A stretch of 64,000 bases of DNA from Brassica napus (Eukaryota; Streptophyta; Magnoliopsida; Brassicales; Brassicaceae), in assembly GCF_020379485.1 (NCBI RefSeq), contig NC_063437.1, positions 930,001 to 994,000 on the forward strand, given 5' to 3'. A program made the position numbers and the translations under genes. This document shows, one piece after another, positions 33,541-45,015 of the stretch. Numbering within the stretch: the first letter of the stretch is position 1; each line of letters opens with the position of its first letter. The notes beneath the pieces are model-generated. The model saw nothing but the letters and a program-made list of their open reading frames with translations. It had not been told where the DNA came from and searched no databases.

Positions 33541-36500
33541 ATGACTACTACTACTTCTGATGTTTCTACAACTACTGGAGCACTTACATCTTCTACTACT
33601 GGTTCTACTGTGTCTACTTCTACGGGTCTCATGACGTCTTCTACTCCTGACACGCCTTACGCACTTCATCACTCCGACAATCCAGGTTCTTTAATCACAC
33701 CGGTGATCCTCAAAGGCGACAACTACTCTGAATGGGCAACCGAGTTTTGGAATTCTCTTCAGGCCAAACAAAAGATTGGTTTCATTAATGGTACTATTCC
33801 AAAACCATTGACAAATCCTGATCTTACCCGGTGGACTTCAGCTAATTCTATGATCGTTGGTTGGATACGAACTTCAATCGACCCTACGGTGCGTTCTACG
33901 GTCAGTCATGTACCTGATGCTTTTCTACTTTGGGAATCACTTAAGTTACGTTTCTCTGTGACTAACGGGGTTCGTAAGCATCTTCTACATGACGATATCA
34001 CAAATTGCAAATAAAACGGAGATTCAGTCTTGCAATATTATGGTCGTCTATCTAAATAATGGGAGGAGTTACAAAACTTCCAAGTTACTCAGCCATGTAC
34101 ATGTGCTGCGTCTTCTGCTATCTCAAAGGAAAAAGAAGAAGCTAAAGTTCATAAATTTCTGTTTGGACTTGATGCTTCTCGGTTCAGCTCAATCCGCTCT
34201 CAAATCATTGATGAAGATCCTCTCCCTGATCTTAACTCTGTCTACTCTCGCGTCATACGAGCTGAACAGACCATTCTCACTACTCGCTCATCTGAGTTAA
34301 AACAAGATATTCTCGGTTTCTCTGTCAAAACAGAGTCTTCTTCTCCAAATACAAATTCTACTGGTGCAACTTCAAACCGGAACCGTGATCCAAACCGGTT
34401 CTGTTCTCACTGCAATCGCAAAGGTCACGAATCGAGGGAATGCTTCCTCCTTCATGGCTATCCGGACTGGTATAATGAACAACAACAACGTTCCACACAG
34501 TCATCCAGTCAGCGAGGTCGTGGCGGACGTTCTAACAGCACAGCACGAGGTCGTGGTCGCTCTAACTCTTCCCGTCCTACAACGAACACTTTCTCGGGCA
34601 ACACTATTGCTTCTTCTGATCAGATAGCCTCACTCATTGCACTTCTACAGAGTCAGCAATCTCAGCTATCTACTGATACTATGACTGGTAAAACTAAACT
34701 TGAAGATGTTATTATAGATACAAGCGCTTCTCATCACATGACCGGTGATATACGGTTGTTGCATGACATTCGGGATATACTTCCTTCATCAGTCAAGTTC
34801 CCGAATGGTCGTGCTTCTCGTGCTATTCAATCGGGGACACTACGTCTTAGTTCTGATTATTCATTATTTGATGTTCTATATGTGCCTGATTTCGATTGCA
34901 CCCTCATCTCAGTTTCTAAACTCCTCAGACAAACGGGTTGTATTGCTATCTTTACTGATACTCTATGTGTTTTACAGGACCGTTTTACGAGGACCCTGAT
35001 TGGAGCAGGTGAGGAACGAGAGGGTGTGTATTATTTTACGGGTGTTACAGTAGCTCGTGCTCATCGAACTGGTGCAGAGAAATCGTCTTCTTCAGTCCTT
35101 TGGCATCGACGACTTGGACACCCTTCCTACAAAGTGTTATCTACTTTACCGTCTTTAGATAGTTTTCAGTTTGATTTTGAACACACCAGTCCGTGTGATA
35201 TTTGTTTTCGTGCTAAGCAAACTCGTGACAGTTTTAAAGAAAGTTTTAATAAAGCTTCTGAACTTTTTGCACTTATTCACTGCGACGTATGGGGTCCTTA
35301 TCGCACACCCACTTCTTGTGGTGCTGTGTACTTCTTAACAATTGTTGACGACTGCTCAAGAGCAGTATGGATTCACTTAATGCTTGAGAAATCGCAAGTC
35401 TCTTGTTTGATACAAAACTTATGTGCTATGAGTGTTCGTCAGTTTGGAAAATCAGTAAAGGTAGTTCGAACTGACAATGGTACTGAGTTCATGGCTCTTA
35501 AAGCTTACTTTCGTTCACAAGGTATTCAGCTTCAGACTTCATGCGTCGATACGCCTCAGCAGAATGGTCGTGTCGAGAGAAAACATCGCCATATCTTAAA
35601 TATCGCACGAGCATGCCTCTTTCAGGCTCGACTTCCTGTTAGTTTTTGGGGTCAGAGTGTTCTTACTGCAGCACATTTAATCAATAGGACTCCAACACGG
35701 TTACTGCAGGGTCGGTCACCTTATGAGATTCTTTATGGCAAGCCTCCAAACTATGATTCTCTACGCGTCTTTGGTTGTTTGTGCTATGCACGTAACCGTT
35801 CTCGAACAAAGGACAAATTCAGTTCTCGCAGCCGTCGTTGTATATTTGTCGAATATCCCTATGGGAAGAAGGCTTGGAACGTATATGATTTGGAAACAAA
35901 TGAATTCTTTACAAGTCGGGACGTTACGTTTGTTGAAACAGAGTTTCCTGGTTTTGATGATCAAGAACATGTTTCTCCTCCTCCATCGGCTCAAGTAGAT
36001 GTTGTTTTTGATGATTGGCTGCTTCCGTCTCCATCCCCTGTCACTTCCATAATTCCTACGAATACTACAGCTACAGACCCTACATCACCTAATCCCGAGC
36101 CTTCTCCACCAACAGAATCAGTTCAACAGGAAAATATGAACCCTGTTTCTCTACCTGTTGTTTCTCCTAACCCTACTCCTAATCCTACTTCTACCTCTAC
36201 CCTATCTCCTAACCCTACTCCTAATCCTACTTCTACCTCTACCCTATCTCCTAACCCTACTCCTAATCCTACTTCGATTTCTACCTTGTCTCCTACGGCA
36301 CCGACCTCACCCACTACTAAGGAACAGTCTTCTCTACCTCCTCCTGAGGTTCACTCTCCGGGACTCCCCGAAATACTTGGTCGAGGTCAACGACAACGCA
36401 AACCTTCTGGTCTCCTTAAAAACTACGTTACCAATGCTGTCTACGCTCTTAATACACACTCTTCTCTTCCTGCACCTGTCTCCAGTAATGGTCTTAGTTC

Positions 36501-38160
36501 AACGCGTCCAGGTAACACTCCTTATCCTATCTCAGACTATCTTTCTGATGAAACTTTCTCGGCTAGCCATAAGGCTTTTGTTGCAGCTGTTACTCTGTCT
36601 GTTGAACCGCGATCCTATAAAGAAGCGGTACAAGATGAAGTCTGGCGCAATTCAATGACTGCTGAACATTCTGCTCACATTCAAAACGGCACGTGGGATG
36701 TTACAACTCTTCCTCCTGGCAAGAAATGCATAAACTGCATGTGGATTTACAAGATCAAATATCATGCCAACGGAACCGTCTCGCGTCATAAATCTCGGCT
36801 AGTTGCGTGCGGTAACAGACAGAGAGAAGGTCTTGATTATAAGGAAACTTTTGCTCCAGTGGCTAAGCCTTCTACAGTTCGTATTCTTCTTCAAGTTGCT
36901 GCTGCCAAGAAATGGGAAGTTCATCAAATGGACGTACATAATGCTTTTCTTCATGGTGATCTCGAGGAAGAAGTTTATATGTGTCTACCTCAGGGATTTC
37001 ATGGTTCGGATCCTACCAAAGTTGGTCGTTTACGCAAATCCATATATGGACTAAAGCAGGCTCCGCGCTGCTGGTTCTCTAAGCTCAGCAACGCATTACT
37101 CTCCTACGGCTTCGTGCAGAGTCATTCAGATTACTCTCACTTCTCTTTCATCCGAGGAAAGATTAATTTGCACATTCTCGTCTATGTCGACGATTTTGTT
37201 ATCGCCTGCAATGATATATCTACTCTACATAAATTCAAGAATTATCTTGGACAATGCTTCCACATGAAGGATCTTGGGAAGTTGAAGTATTTTTTGGGAA
37301 TCGAAGTCGCTCGGAGCAGTGCAGGGATTTTCCTCTCTCAACGCAAATATGCGCTTGATATCGTTACGGAAACTGGTCTTCTTGGCTGTAAGCCCTCTTC
37401 TACTCCAATGGAACTCAATCACAAACTTACAAAACCAGTTGGTTCTCCGGTTTCTGATGTCAAAGCTTATAGACGCCTAGTTGGTCGACTCATCTATCTC
37501 ACCTTTACTAGACCGGAGTTGTGCTACTCTGTTCATATACTGTCCCAGTTTATGCATAAACCAATGCAAGATCACTGGGATGCTGCTTTGCGTGTTGTTC
37601 GTTACCTTAAGGGTTCTCTCTCGCAGGGTGTACTTCTACGTGCTGATTCTGACTTGCGAATCACTGCATATTGTGACGCTGATTGGGGTTCTTGTGCTCT
37701 GTCTCGAAGATCTCTCAGTGCATATGTGGTACTCTTGGGTAATTCTCCGGTCACTTGGAAAACCAAGAAACAGAAAGTCGTGTTAGCCTCCTCTGCTGAA
37801 GCAGAATATCGATCAATGGCATATGCGTTACGCGAACTCAAATGGGTCAAACCAGTTCTGGAATCTTTTGGCGTTCAACACAAGGAACCGATGCGCTTGT
37901 TCTGTGACAGTAAATCTGCCATTTATATTGCCGCAAATCCTGTTTTTTTATGAACGTACAAAACACATGGAACGAGATTGTCATCAGGTGCGTGATGCTG
38001 TCAAAGCTAAGCTGATTACTACTGACCACATTACTACCAAGGAGCAGCCAGCAGATGTTCTTACGAAAGCTCTCCCTACTCCTACATTCCTTTACTTACT
38101 GTCCAAGTTAGGCGTTCAAGACATTTCCCGCCAACTTGAGGGGGGTATAGGGATAATGAT
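33541..38160 (+). pseudogene. copia gag-pol, interrupted
   Basis: A single original frame runs from ATG 33541. Gag: a Ser/Thr-rich start, then the UBN2/retrotran_gag type region (NYSEWATEFWNSLQAKQK). TAA at 34012 and TAA at 34057 interrupt it in frame; the CCHC knuckle CSHCNRKGHESREC follows near 34400. Protease: IIDTSASHHMTG, where the usual DTG/DSG triad reads D-T-S. Integrase: the HHCC zinc motif (HRRLGH, CDICFRAKQ) and core with GPYRTPTS, VRTDNGTEF, CVDTPQQNGRVERKH. Reverse transcriptase: MDVHNAFLHGDLEEEVYM, GLKQAPRCWF, YVDD. RNase H: YCDADW, SSAEAEYRSM, CDSKSAI. A one-base gain in the T run near 37945 ends the frame at TGA 37953; the rest continues in the next frame as ERTKHMERDCHQVRDAV and on. 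Confidence 0.93.
36163..36288 (+). repeat. Three tandem 42-bp units in the copia integrase/RT linker
   Basis: Each unit encodes SPNPTPNPTSTSTL; the third differs by a few bases. It lies in the unstructured linker between integrase and reverse transcriptase. Confidence 0.88.
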
Positions 38161-38294
38161 AAGTAGTTAACGATAAGGACATATATTATGTTTGTAATTA
38201 TCTAGGAAGTCCTTTTCCTTATCTAGCTAGGATGTTCTCTTGTATATATACTCTCATCGTTTGTCAATAATAAACACACTTCATATTCATTACA
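38146..38294 (+). repeat. 3' LTR (149 bp)
   Basis: Same sequence as 33320-33468, preceded by the polypurine tract ttgagggggg (38136-38145) and followed by the CAAAC duplication. Confidence 0.93.
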
Positions 38295-38299
38295 CAAAC

Positions 38300-39010
38300 A
38301 ATTTTTTTTATTGGACTCTATCCCCATCAGCTGAGATTTTAAAGAAAATCAATATCTTTTTTTACTTCAATTGCATCGTTTTGAGGAGAAATGAATAAAC
38401 CACCGAAAAAATATACCAAAAAAATAATCTGGTTTGGAGTCTTGTTTTCCTGAGAGACCTTAAAAACTCTTTTTAAGTATTTAATATTCGAAAAATCGAA
38501 GTTTTAAATTCTGAATCTGAAAATTTACAAGATTCATATTTATCAGAACATTAACATGAATGATGCAAACATTTGTATTTTTTACTATATACTCTCTCTG
38601 TTTTATTTTATTTGGTGTTTAATATATTAATGCACATAGATTAAAAAATATAAACATTTATACTATTTATCTTGATTGCATAAAAATACTATTAAACTAA
38701 ACTAATTATATCAATATGAAATAATGTAGTATTATGAAATTCATAAATATTAAACAACATTAATGAGAATTTCGCTTATTTGCAACAAAAAAATTATCAA
38801 ATAAACTGAAACATAAAATTATTATAAAATAAGTCATTATGTACATATATTGCTCACTAGTGAGTTTTCAGATTATTTTTCATAGTTCATGGTCACTATA
38901 CCTTTTTATGCTAATAAATTGTAATCAAGACATGTGTTACCAATAGTTAATGGTCGTTATATCTTTTGATGCTAATAAATTGTAAACAAGGCATTGGTTA
39001 CCCTCTGCAG
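38300..39010. other. AT-rich spacer
   Basis: No CDP-DAG synthase sequence is visible here, so the missing N-terminal part was already lost before the copia inserted. A segment at about 38585-38840 (actctctctgttttatttta ... aaactgaaacataaaattat) looks like a degenerate Stowaway-type MITE. Otherwise nothing. Confidence 0.4.
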
Positions 39011-39920
39011 ATCTAGCAGAAATGTTGGCGGTAGCCATGTAGCATCTGCCATACCAAGAGCAACATCATTCAAGGAAGCAACAGCCAAAGACAATCTTTT
39101 TTTAGCTCCAGAATCAAGGTCAGTATCCACATGTTGTTGTTTTGTTGAAACCTATTGTCTTTTAATGAATGATTGGTTTTCATCATTTATTGATTCGATG
39201 GTTAAAGCTCGTTTAGTCTTTGTTCCATGATATGTCAATTTGTTATTGTTAATCGTTATGTGTAAATTTATTGTGGTTAATCGTTATGATATGTGAATTT
39301 CAAGTTTAACATTTTAGGAAAGCTTCACTAGCTCCCCGAGCCACTTTGCATCGTCAAGGAAAGTTGTGCAACATGTTTCTTTTCCTAAAATCGTAGGATA
39401 ATCTTTCAGCTAAGCAAAGACATGTATTGTCCGAGGATACAATTGGTCAAATCAGAGAAGCTAAAATACATTGCCAGTATGCATCAGATCTTGTCCCTAG
39501 AGCAGTCAAGTTGATGTAGCGGAAGCTATGATAACACAAGGATCTTATTTAGTCTAGGAATTCCTAAGATCAATGTCTTTTTAAATTCGTTGAGATCACC
39601 AATGATCTACCGAAAACAAAGGAAGAAAACTTTCAATTTTATTAATCAAATCATAAACTGAATACAACTTTAATTCTAGACGGTTATATATAAGAAATCA
39701 TAAAAACCCTAAAACATTAAAGATAATTATCCAAATAATATATAAAACACTAAATACTGCATCACAAGCCAATGCAGGTTGCCATAGCTTCTGCTGAGGT
39801 TGCAAAGGCTGCAGCGGCTGCCTCCAAGGTCGCAGCTAATGTTGCACTGCAGGCAAAAATAGTGGCTGCAGAAGCATTTTCGAGCTCTAGTTTGGGACCT
39901 CCTCTGTCTACTAAAAACAG
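39011..39920 (+). pseudogene. Relic of a plus-strand gene, possibly Agenet/G2484-1-like
   Basis: Exon-like pieces with splice borders: 39011-39118 (SSRNVGGSHVASAIPRATSF ... between ctctgcag and gtcagt), 39318-about 39360 (KASLAPRATLHRQ), 39398-about 39510 (DNLSAKQRHVLSEDTIGQIR and on to QYASDLVPRAVK) and 39778-39920 (VAIASAEVAKAAAAASKVAA ... before gtttga). The Ala-rich VAKAAAAASKVAANVALQAK segment resembles the large Agenet-domain protein family typified by Arabidopsis G2484-1; that is recall at moderate certainty. Large parts are missing and 39511-39777 is foreign AT-rich DNA, so this is a decayed or transposed fragment. Confidence 0.5.
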
Positions 39921-40871
39921 GTTTGATCTGTTATCATCTACGGATGAGCGAGATGTCTCAATGACCTACCATGTTCTTGAAGGCTTCTTGATTTGTGCTT
40001 TTGTTGTTCTAAACTCAAATCTTTCTCTACGGTTTGTAGTTATTTTATCTCTTCCATGTTCCTAAACAGTAGCGCCAAGGTAATATCGTGAGAGAGAGAT
40101 CCGCAATCAAACAATAATCACGAAGCAAATGTGTGTCGAATGACACAAAAAAAGATGCATAACGTTACCTTTTTGAGTTGACATCATCAGTGTCGGCTCT
40201 TGACCATGGCAGTAGGGGCAATGACCATGGGTCTTTGGGCTCAGAATTTTATTTAGTGTGATTTTCGTAGTAATAAAAGGCCCACATTAATTTGTTAAAG
40301 AGAAAATAGCTAGTAACTTTATAACAAAAAACCCCAAGGTTCACATTTTTTTTTTTAGTGTGTATTGTCTTTCGTATTTAAAGGAACTCATACCTATTTT
40401 TTATTTGTTGTGGATTATTGAAATTCTTTAGTTGAACTTAAATACAGTGAAAAAATGTTTAAAATATGGCCTTTTTTTTTTTATGTTTGCCCAAGGCTAT
40501 TAGATTGTTTAATACGGGTCTGGCCATCATCACCAAGCTGATCTGATTAAGCTATAGCTGCAGCAGTGATCAACTAAAGCGAGAACGAGACAATGATTGG
40601 GAATCGAGAGAGAGAGAGAGAGAGCTCAATGAGAGTGGCGTAACATTCAAGGAAGCTTTTAGGAAGTGAAACATTCAAAGAAGCATGTAATGAAAGTCAT
40701 TGGATTACAAAAGTTAAAAACAAAAGTAAACTGAGTTATAAATCCGCTAGAGGCACACCTTTCTTAGGTGAAATTGTCAAATACAGAAAAGAAAAAAAGA
40801 ATGTTCCGACTGGAAAATGAGTTAAACAAAGAAAAGTCTGTTTCTTTTTTTCTTCTTTTCTTCCGAGGTGT
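39921..40871. other. Intergenic DNA downstream of VAP27
   Basis: No supported gene. A GA run lies at 40610-40622. The 40180-40530 stretch (tgtcggctcttgaccatg ... gggtctggccatcat) has weakly inverted ends, like a degraded DNA transposon, but I cannot fix its borders. Confidence 0.35.
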
Positions 40872-40899
40872 GGGGGGGGGGGGGGGGGGGGGGGGGGGG
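40872..40899. repeat. Pure G28 run beside the VAP27 stop codon
   Basis: Twenty-eight consecutive G on the plus strand. In the VAP27 mRNA sense it is a C28 run that begins four bases after the TAA at 40905-40903, at the very start of the 3' untranslated region. Confidence 0.95.
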
Positions 40900-40902
40900 T
40901 GG

Positions 40903-42558
40903 TTATGTCCTCTTCATAATGTATCCCAAAATTAGACCAATTAGTCCGACCAGGAGAACGTACATCAAAGGGATACCACTTTGGCTTCTCTTGCTGTCAC
41001 GCCTTAACTGGTCCTGCACATCAACCAAATCCTTTTCAGACGAAGGAAGCCTTTGGAACATGTTTTGGTTTGATACTCTTTAAGGTTAGATAGATCAACT
41101 ATCTTCATTCAAAGGGTTCAAGAGAAAGTTGTTTACCAGTTCTCTTTGAAGTTTGTTGTTAAGTTGAATGGCAGACTGTTTTTCCTCGGTTAGCTTTGTG
41201 ATGAGAGCCCTTGCCTGCAATCACACAAAACTCAGCTCTTACTAGATAACATTGTAGAACAACTTGACTTTCCTAGTACCTGGTGTCAAGTTAGAGCTAG
41301 TGGATTGAATGCAGATTAAAAATATGCAGAAAACATCAACAAAGTAATAAATAAGTAATGGGCAGCTTAATGATTTGGCTGGATTCTAAAAGTGAAATGA
41401 ACCTTTTAAGTAATCAAGAAAAAAAAATTAAAGATTCTCAACCTAATACATCAACTGTTAAAGATAACTTTCCAAAAAAAGTAGTTCCCAAGTTCTAACT
41501 AATGGCCATTTTTAACAGAGCAAAGACAAGAACACTAACATTGATGGTTGAAAAGAGCTTATAAGAATTGTAAAAAAATACCTCAGGTGTGTTTTCTTGA
41601 GGTTCAACCTTGTCCGCGCTAGATCTCTGAAACTAAAACCAAACACACATGAGAATCCATCTACACTAAACTAAAAGAAGAAATGTTATATCTTAGCACT
41701 GAAAAAGATGTACTACTGACAGAAAATTCAGAAGCCTGTCCTCCGTTATCAGAAACAGAAGCCCTTGGTGAAGAACCCTCTTCAGAACCTTCGTGAACAG
41801 GTGATGGTGGTTGCGGTGGAGCAACATAAGTAACTCTCAGCTTAGTCTCCTCAACCAGATACCCAGCCTCTTTGCTAAACTGCAAATTTTCATTATAGAT
41901 TAATCAATTATCCTTACAAAAAATAAATTAAAAAAAGGGAAATGAAGTAGTAGTACCATCTCAGGAGTAACATCCTTGGCCGTGACACCAGGACTAGCAG
42001 TTACACCCTGGAGCAGAAACTTGTCCTTGCACTGCATATCCGAAGGAGCTTCCTTTTGAGCTTGCATTGTCACTACACAAAACACCAAAACAAAAGAATA
42101 AATATATCGAAAGGAGCTTTATTCTTCTTCACGAGAGAGAGAACAACGAACCAAGAACTTCACAAGTGGACCGTGGAAGAACAACTCCAGTGTTAGGCCT
42201 AACGCAATACTTCTTCGGATTCGTTGTCTTAACCTTTAAAAAAAAAACGAGAAGCGAAACACGAGATCAAAAACAACACAAACCACAATCTGGAAATGTT
42301 AGTAATATAATATAATCACACCTTAAAGGCGACATGATTGTCGGTCTTGTTGGTCAAGTACAGAGAGCATGAGATCTGCTTCCTCAATTCAACTACATCA
42401 TAGAAGAACAAGATCACGATTAATCATCATTAACACCGTAACTCAGAGAGGAAAGATCTAGATCTGGTCCCGACAAGAAGAGAGACATGTCCGAAAAGAA
42501 GCTTACATGGGAATTGAAGGTCGAGAGGCTCGACGGAGAGAAGCTCGCTGTTACTCAT
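40903..42558 (-). CDS. VAP27 / plant VAP homologue (MSP-domain ER membrane protein)
   Basis: Eight exons join in frame on the minus strand: 42558-42507, 42392-42322, 42233-42152, 42072-41957, 41879-41721, 41632-41582, 41214-41137, 41013-40903, giving 239 residues, the size of VAP27 proteins. It starts MSNSELLSVEPLDLQFPFEL, the typical VAP N-terminus, and has the MSP signature KTTNPKKYCVRPNTGVVLP, which holds the FFAT-peptide-binding face. A Ser/Pro-rich linker, a coiled coil (LITKLTEEKQSAIQLNNKLQ) and a C-terminal membrane anchor (MYVLLVGLIGLILGYIMKRT) follow. VAP27s tether the ER to the plasma membrane, cytoskeleton and endocytic sites. All splice borders are GT/AG. The 5' leader holds a GA microsatellite. 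Confidence 0.93.
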
Positions 42559-42600
42559 CCCGATCAAGATCGCCGGAGATTCTTCCCGTGACCGGTTCAG

Positions 42601-42622
42601 AGAGAGAGAGAGAGAGAGAGAG
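42601..42622. repeat. (AG)11 microsatellite in the VAP27 leader
   Basis: Uninterrupted AG repeats 43 bases upstream of the VAP27 ATG, with shorter GA runs at about 42641-42652. Confidence 0.9.
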
Positions 42623-42639
42623 ACCACCAGTCCGTCGAT

Positions 42640-43037
42640 CAAGAGAGAGAGAGGGACATCGCTATTTGTCTTGTTCTGTCTCAAGGGTATTATTGTCTTT
42701 TCCATAGATGTTTTTTTTTTAAATAAGGAGCGTTTGTCACGTGGCTCTCACGTGTCAAAGCCAGTCGCATCTTCGGTACGTTTGCTGTTATGTTCGTTTT
42801 TCTTTTTTCTTTTTTCCTTCCCGCTTCTTCTCCTAAACACAAGGGATGGTCCAAAGAGCATATTAATAATTTAACTACGGCAATGAAATAACTATCTATC
42901 TTTACATAGAAGCAATAGATTCTGCTTGATGCATACAGATGAATATAAAAAATATGTTTTTGCTATTATCACCAACAATAAAAACTATATAATAAAATAG
43001 TTACATATCCTTTTGGAAGAAACATAACTATCTATCT
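42640..43037. other. VAP27 promoter and 3' flank of the next gene
   Basis: Contains the short shared region between VAP27 (transcribed leftward) and the 3' end of the membrane-protein gene. A cacgtg-type element (gtcacgtggctctcacgtgt, about 42736-42755) has two ACGTG cores, typical of light or ABA response. No gene. Confidence 0.45.
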
Positions 43038-44006
43038 TTACTTAGAAGTAACAGATGATTCTGGTTGCTGATTAGTTGCTGTTGTTCGAGATGTATACCC
43101 AGCAAACCAAGCAACTCTCATGAGCTGCATCCCCAATATCAACACCCACCAAGACACAAGCCCACGTATCATATGAACCACCCAAACCGGCGCGTTCACC
43201 TCCGCGCTTAGCTTCAACCCTCTCATCAGCTGCAAAACCCGGTACGCCTCGTAGACAACCGGCGTCACTAGCCACACCGGTGACTGCCAACTCCACGTGA
43301 GGATCTCCGTCAACGTCTGCACCGCGAGGAGGATGAAGTACGGCAAGAGGAGAACAGCTGAGGAGATAAAAGGAAGCTCCGGTTGAAGCGAACCGAGTAA
43401 ACCGGTTTGGGATCCGAAGAGGAGTAGCGTTGGGACGAGAAACCCGGTTAAGAGCGCGAAAACATTCCAGAACTTGTAGCTAAACGGTGGTTTGCTCTTG
43501 CAGGACAGTGACGGATCCTTAGGACGGGCGCAAGAGTCAGCCATTAGCAAGAAAAGGGTTGCTCCGAGGTTGAAAATGCAGTCCAAACCGATCAATGAAA
43601 GCACGCTAACCACGTTGGAACCGACGAAAACCGATGATAATGGTAGCCACAGTGTAGGTGCCATGCCGCTTGTGAGTAGAACAGATGGACCTAAAAGCCA
43701 TATCGGCCATTTAAAAACCTGAGCTTGCTGGTGAGAGTTAGTAGTAGTCTGCTCCTCCTCTGCAGATTCTGATACAATAGAATCGAACACATTTGAGGTT
43801 TTCTCTAATACTATGTTACCAGCTTCTTGTGCAGAGGAACGGATGAAAGGAGATGGTTCCCACTGAGACATCTTTGTGCATAAGACACGGAGATGATGAG
43901 AAGAGCCGGTCTTTAGGTTGTGTATCATCTTGGGGTTCTTGAGGCGGATTCTTGGAGTTGTAATGCATAGAGACTTGGTGAGAGACACCATTCCTTGGCT
44001 CACCAT
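43038..44006 (-). CDS. Plastid-targeted multi-pass membrane protein, unknown function
   Basis: A single exon of 322 residues from ATG 44006. The first 45-50 residues (MVSQGMVSLTKSLCITTPRI ...) are Ser/Arg/Lys-rich with few acids, as in a chloroplast transit peptide. A hydrophilic stretch follows, then about five or six hydrophobic segments: WPIWLLGPSVLL, SVLSLIGLDCIFNLGATLFLLM, FWNVFALLTGFLVPTLLLF, ISSAVLLLPYFILLAV, VWVVHMIRGLVSWWVLILGM. No catalytic motif is recognised. From memory it fits a small family of Arabidopsis proteins, one next to VAP27-1 on chromosome 3, found in plastid envelope preparations and sometimes misnamed cytochrome P450. There is no haem-binding Cys signature here, so that name is not supported. 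Confidence 0.8.
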   Translation of the reverse strand: MVSQGMVSLTKSLCITTPRIRLKNPKMIHNLKTGSSHHLRVLCTKMSQWEPSPFIRSSAQEAGNIVLEKTSNVFDSIVSESAEEEQTTTNSHQQAQVFKWPIWLLGPSVLLTSGMAPTLWLPLSSVFVGSNVVSVLSLIGLDCIFNLGATLFLLMADSCARPKDPSLSCKSKPPFSYKFWNVFALLTGFLVPTLLLFGSQTGLLGSLQPELPFISSAVLLLPYFILLAVQTLTEILTWSWQSPVWLVTPVVYEAYRVLQLMRGLKLSAEVNAPVWVVHMIRGLVSWWVLILGMQLMRVAWFAGYTSRTTATNQQPESSVTSK

Positions 44007-44981
44007 TGAAGTCTCAACTATCTGCTTAACATAAACCCACTGAACATTTCAAAATCACACAAAGCAAACAACTTTACGATAATTAAAGTCAACTCAATAT
44101 AAGTAAGAATCACAACCTGTAAGTAAAATAGTTATATCACTTTAAGTATTCAATTAACGAGTAAGGATCTTGAATAAGTTTCATTGGATTAGATTAAAGA
44201 CACGAATTTTAGGTTTCTTACTAGTGGCTTTCAGCATAAAGGAGAAGGATTGATCAAATTGAAACCGGTTATCAAATCTATACCGATCCTCAGGAAGAGC
44301 AAACCGGAAACATTTAAGGAAATCAAAGAAGAGGTCGGATAAATTAAAACTCACCGGCGAATCGAAGAACGGTAAAGATCCCTAGATTGTTTGGTAGCTA
44401 TTTTTCTTTTTCGTCTCCGGGGAGAAGTTCTGGAAACAGACAGTAACAGAGGTGTCTGGATGCAAAATGTCGGAACAGAAACACAAAGTGTCGGCCCATC
44501 TTGTTATACTTGACGTGTGTAGACAGACAGCTTGCATAATGGGCCCATCTTGTTATAAAGCCCAATACATATCTATAGAGAGCCTAGTAACCCATTTCAA
44601 TCTATTTTTTAGTATATGGTTTCCCTTTCTAATATAATGTTGTTAACTGGAACTTGTTATAGGTTATGGAGATAGATATGTGGTAAGTAAAAGTCACTTT
44701 TTGAAGTTCTTTTCTCTAGAATCTAAATAAAACAATTGAAGTTAGGAAAAGCACAAGAGGGAGCACTGAAAGCACATTAACTACAGAAGAAAATTAAATG
44801 CAGTAGACTTGAGCTCTCAAGCCTGGTGCATTGAGTCAGAAAGTCACTTTAATCACGCCCAACCACACATCTTTTCTTTGTGCTTCTCTGTTTTAAACCA
44901 CACCCAATGTCAATGTGATTTGTCCTCTTTGTTTGCTTCTATTGTTATCAATTTTTTAAAAAATATTTATAACAAAAAAAG

Positions 44982-45015
<34 letters not shown>

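Larger units (their letters stand above)
33320..38294 (+). mobile_element. Ty1/copia LTR retrotransposon, complete but coding-defective
   Basis: A 4975-bp element with 149-bp LTRs at 33320-33468 and 38146-38294 that appear identical base for base, a CAAAC target duplication, a primer-binding site TGGTATCAGAGC directly after the left LTR and a polypurine tract ttgagggggg before the right LTR. The internal gag-pol order is gag, protease, integrase, reverse transcriptase, RNase H, which is the copia order. Identical LTRs point to very recent insertion, yet gag has two nonsense codons and RNase H a frameshift. The LTRs start TATAGGG rather than the usual TG. Confidence 0.95.

Noticed and set aside
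40180..40530. hAT element with ends gtgtcggctcttgacc / ggtctggccatc
   Set aside because: The inverted similarity is too weak and no 8-bp duplication was found.
43072..43722. Overlapping frames within the plastid membrane protein gene
   Set aside because: Shadows of the real 322-residue gene in other frames.
43038..44006. Cytochrome P450 identity for the membrane protein
   Set aside because: Related proteins have carried that name, but the haem-binding Cys signature and P450 helices are absent.
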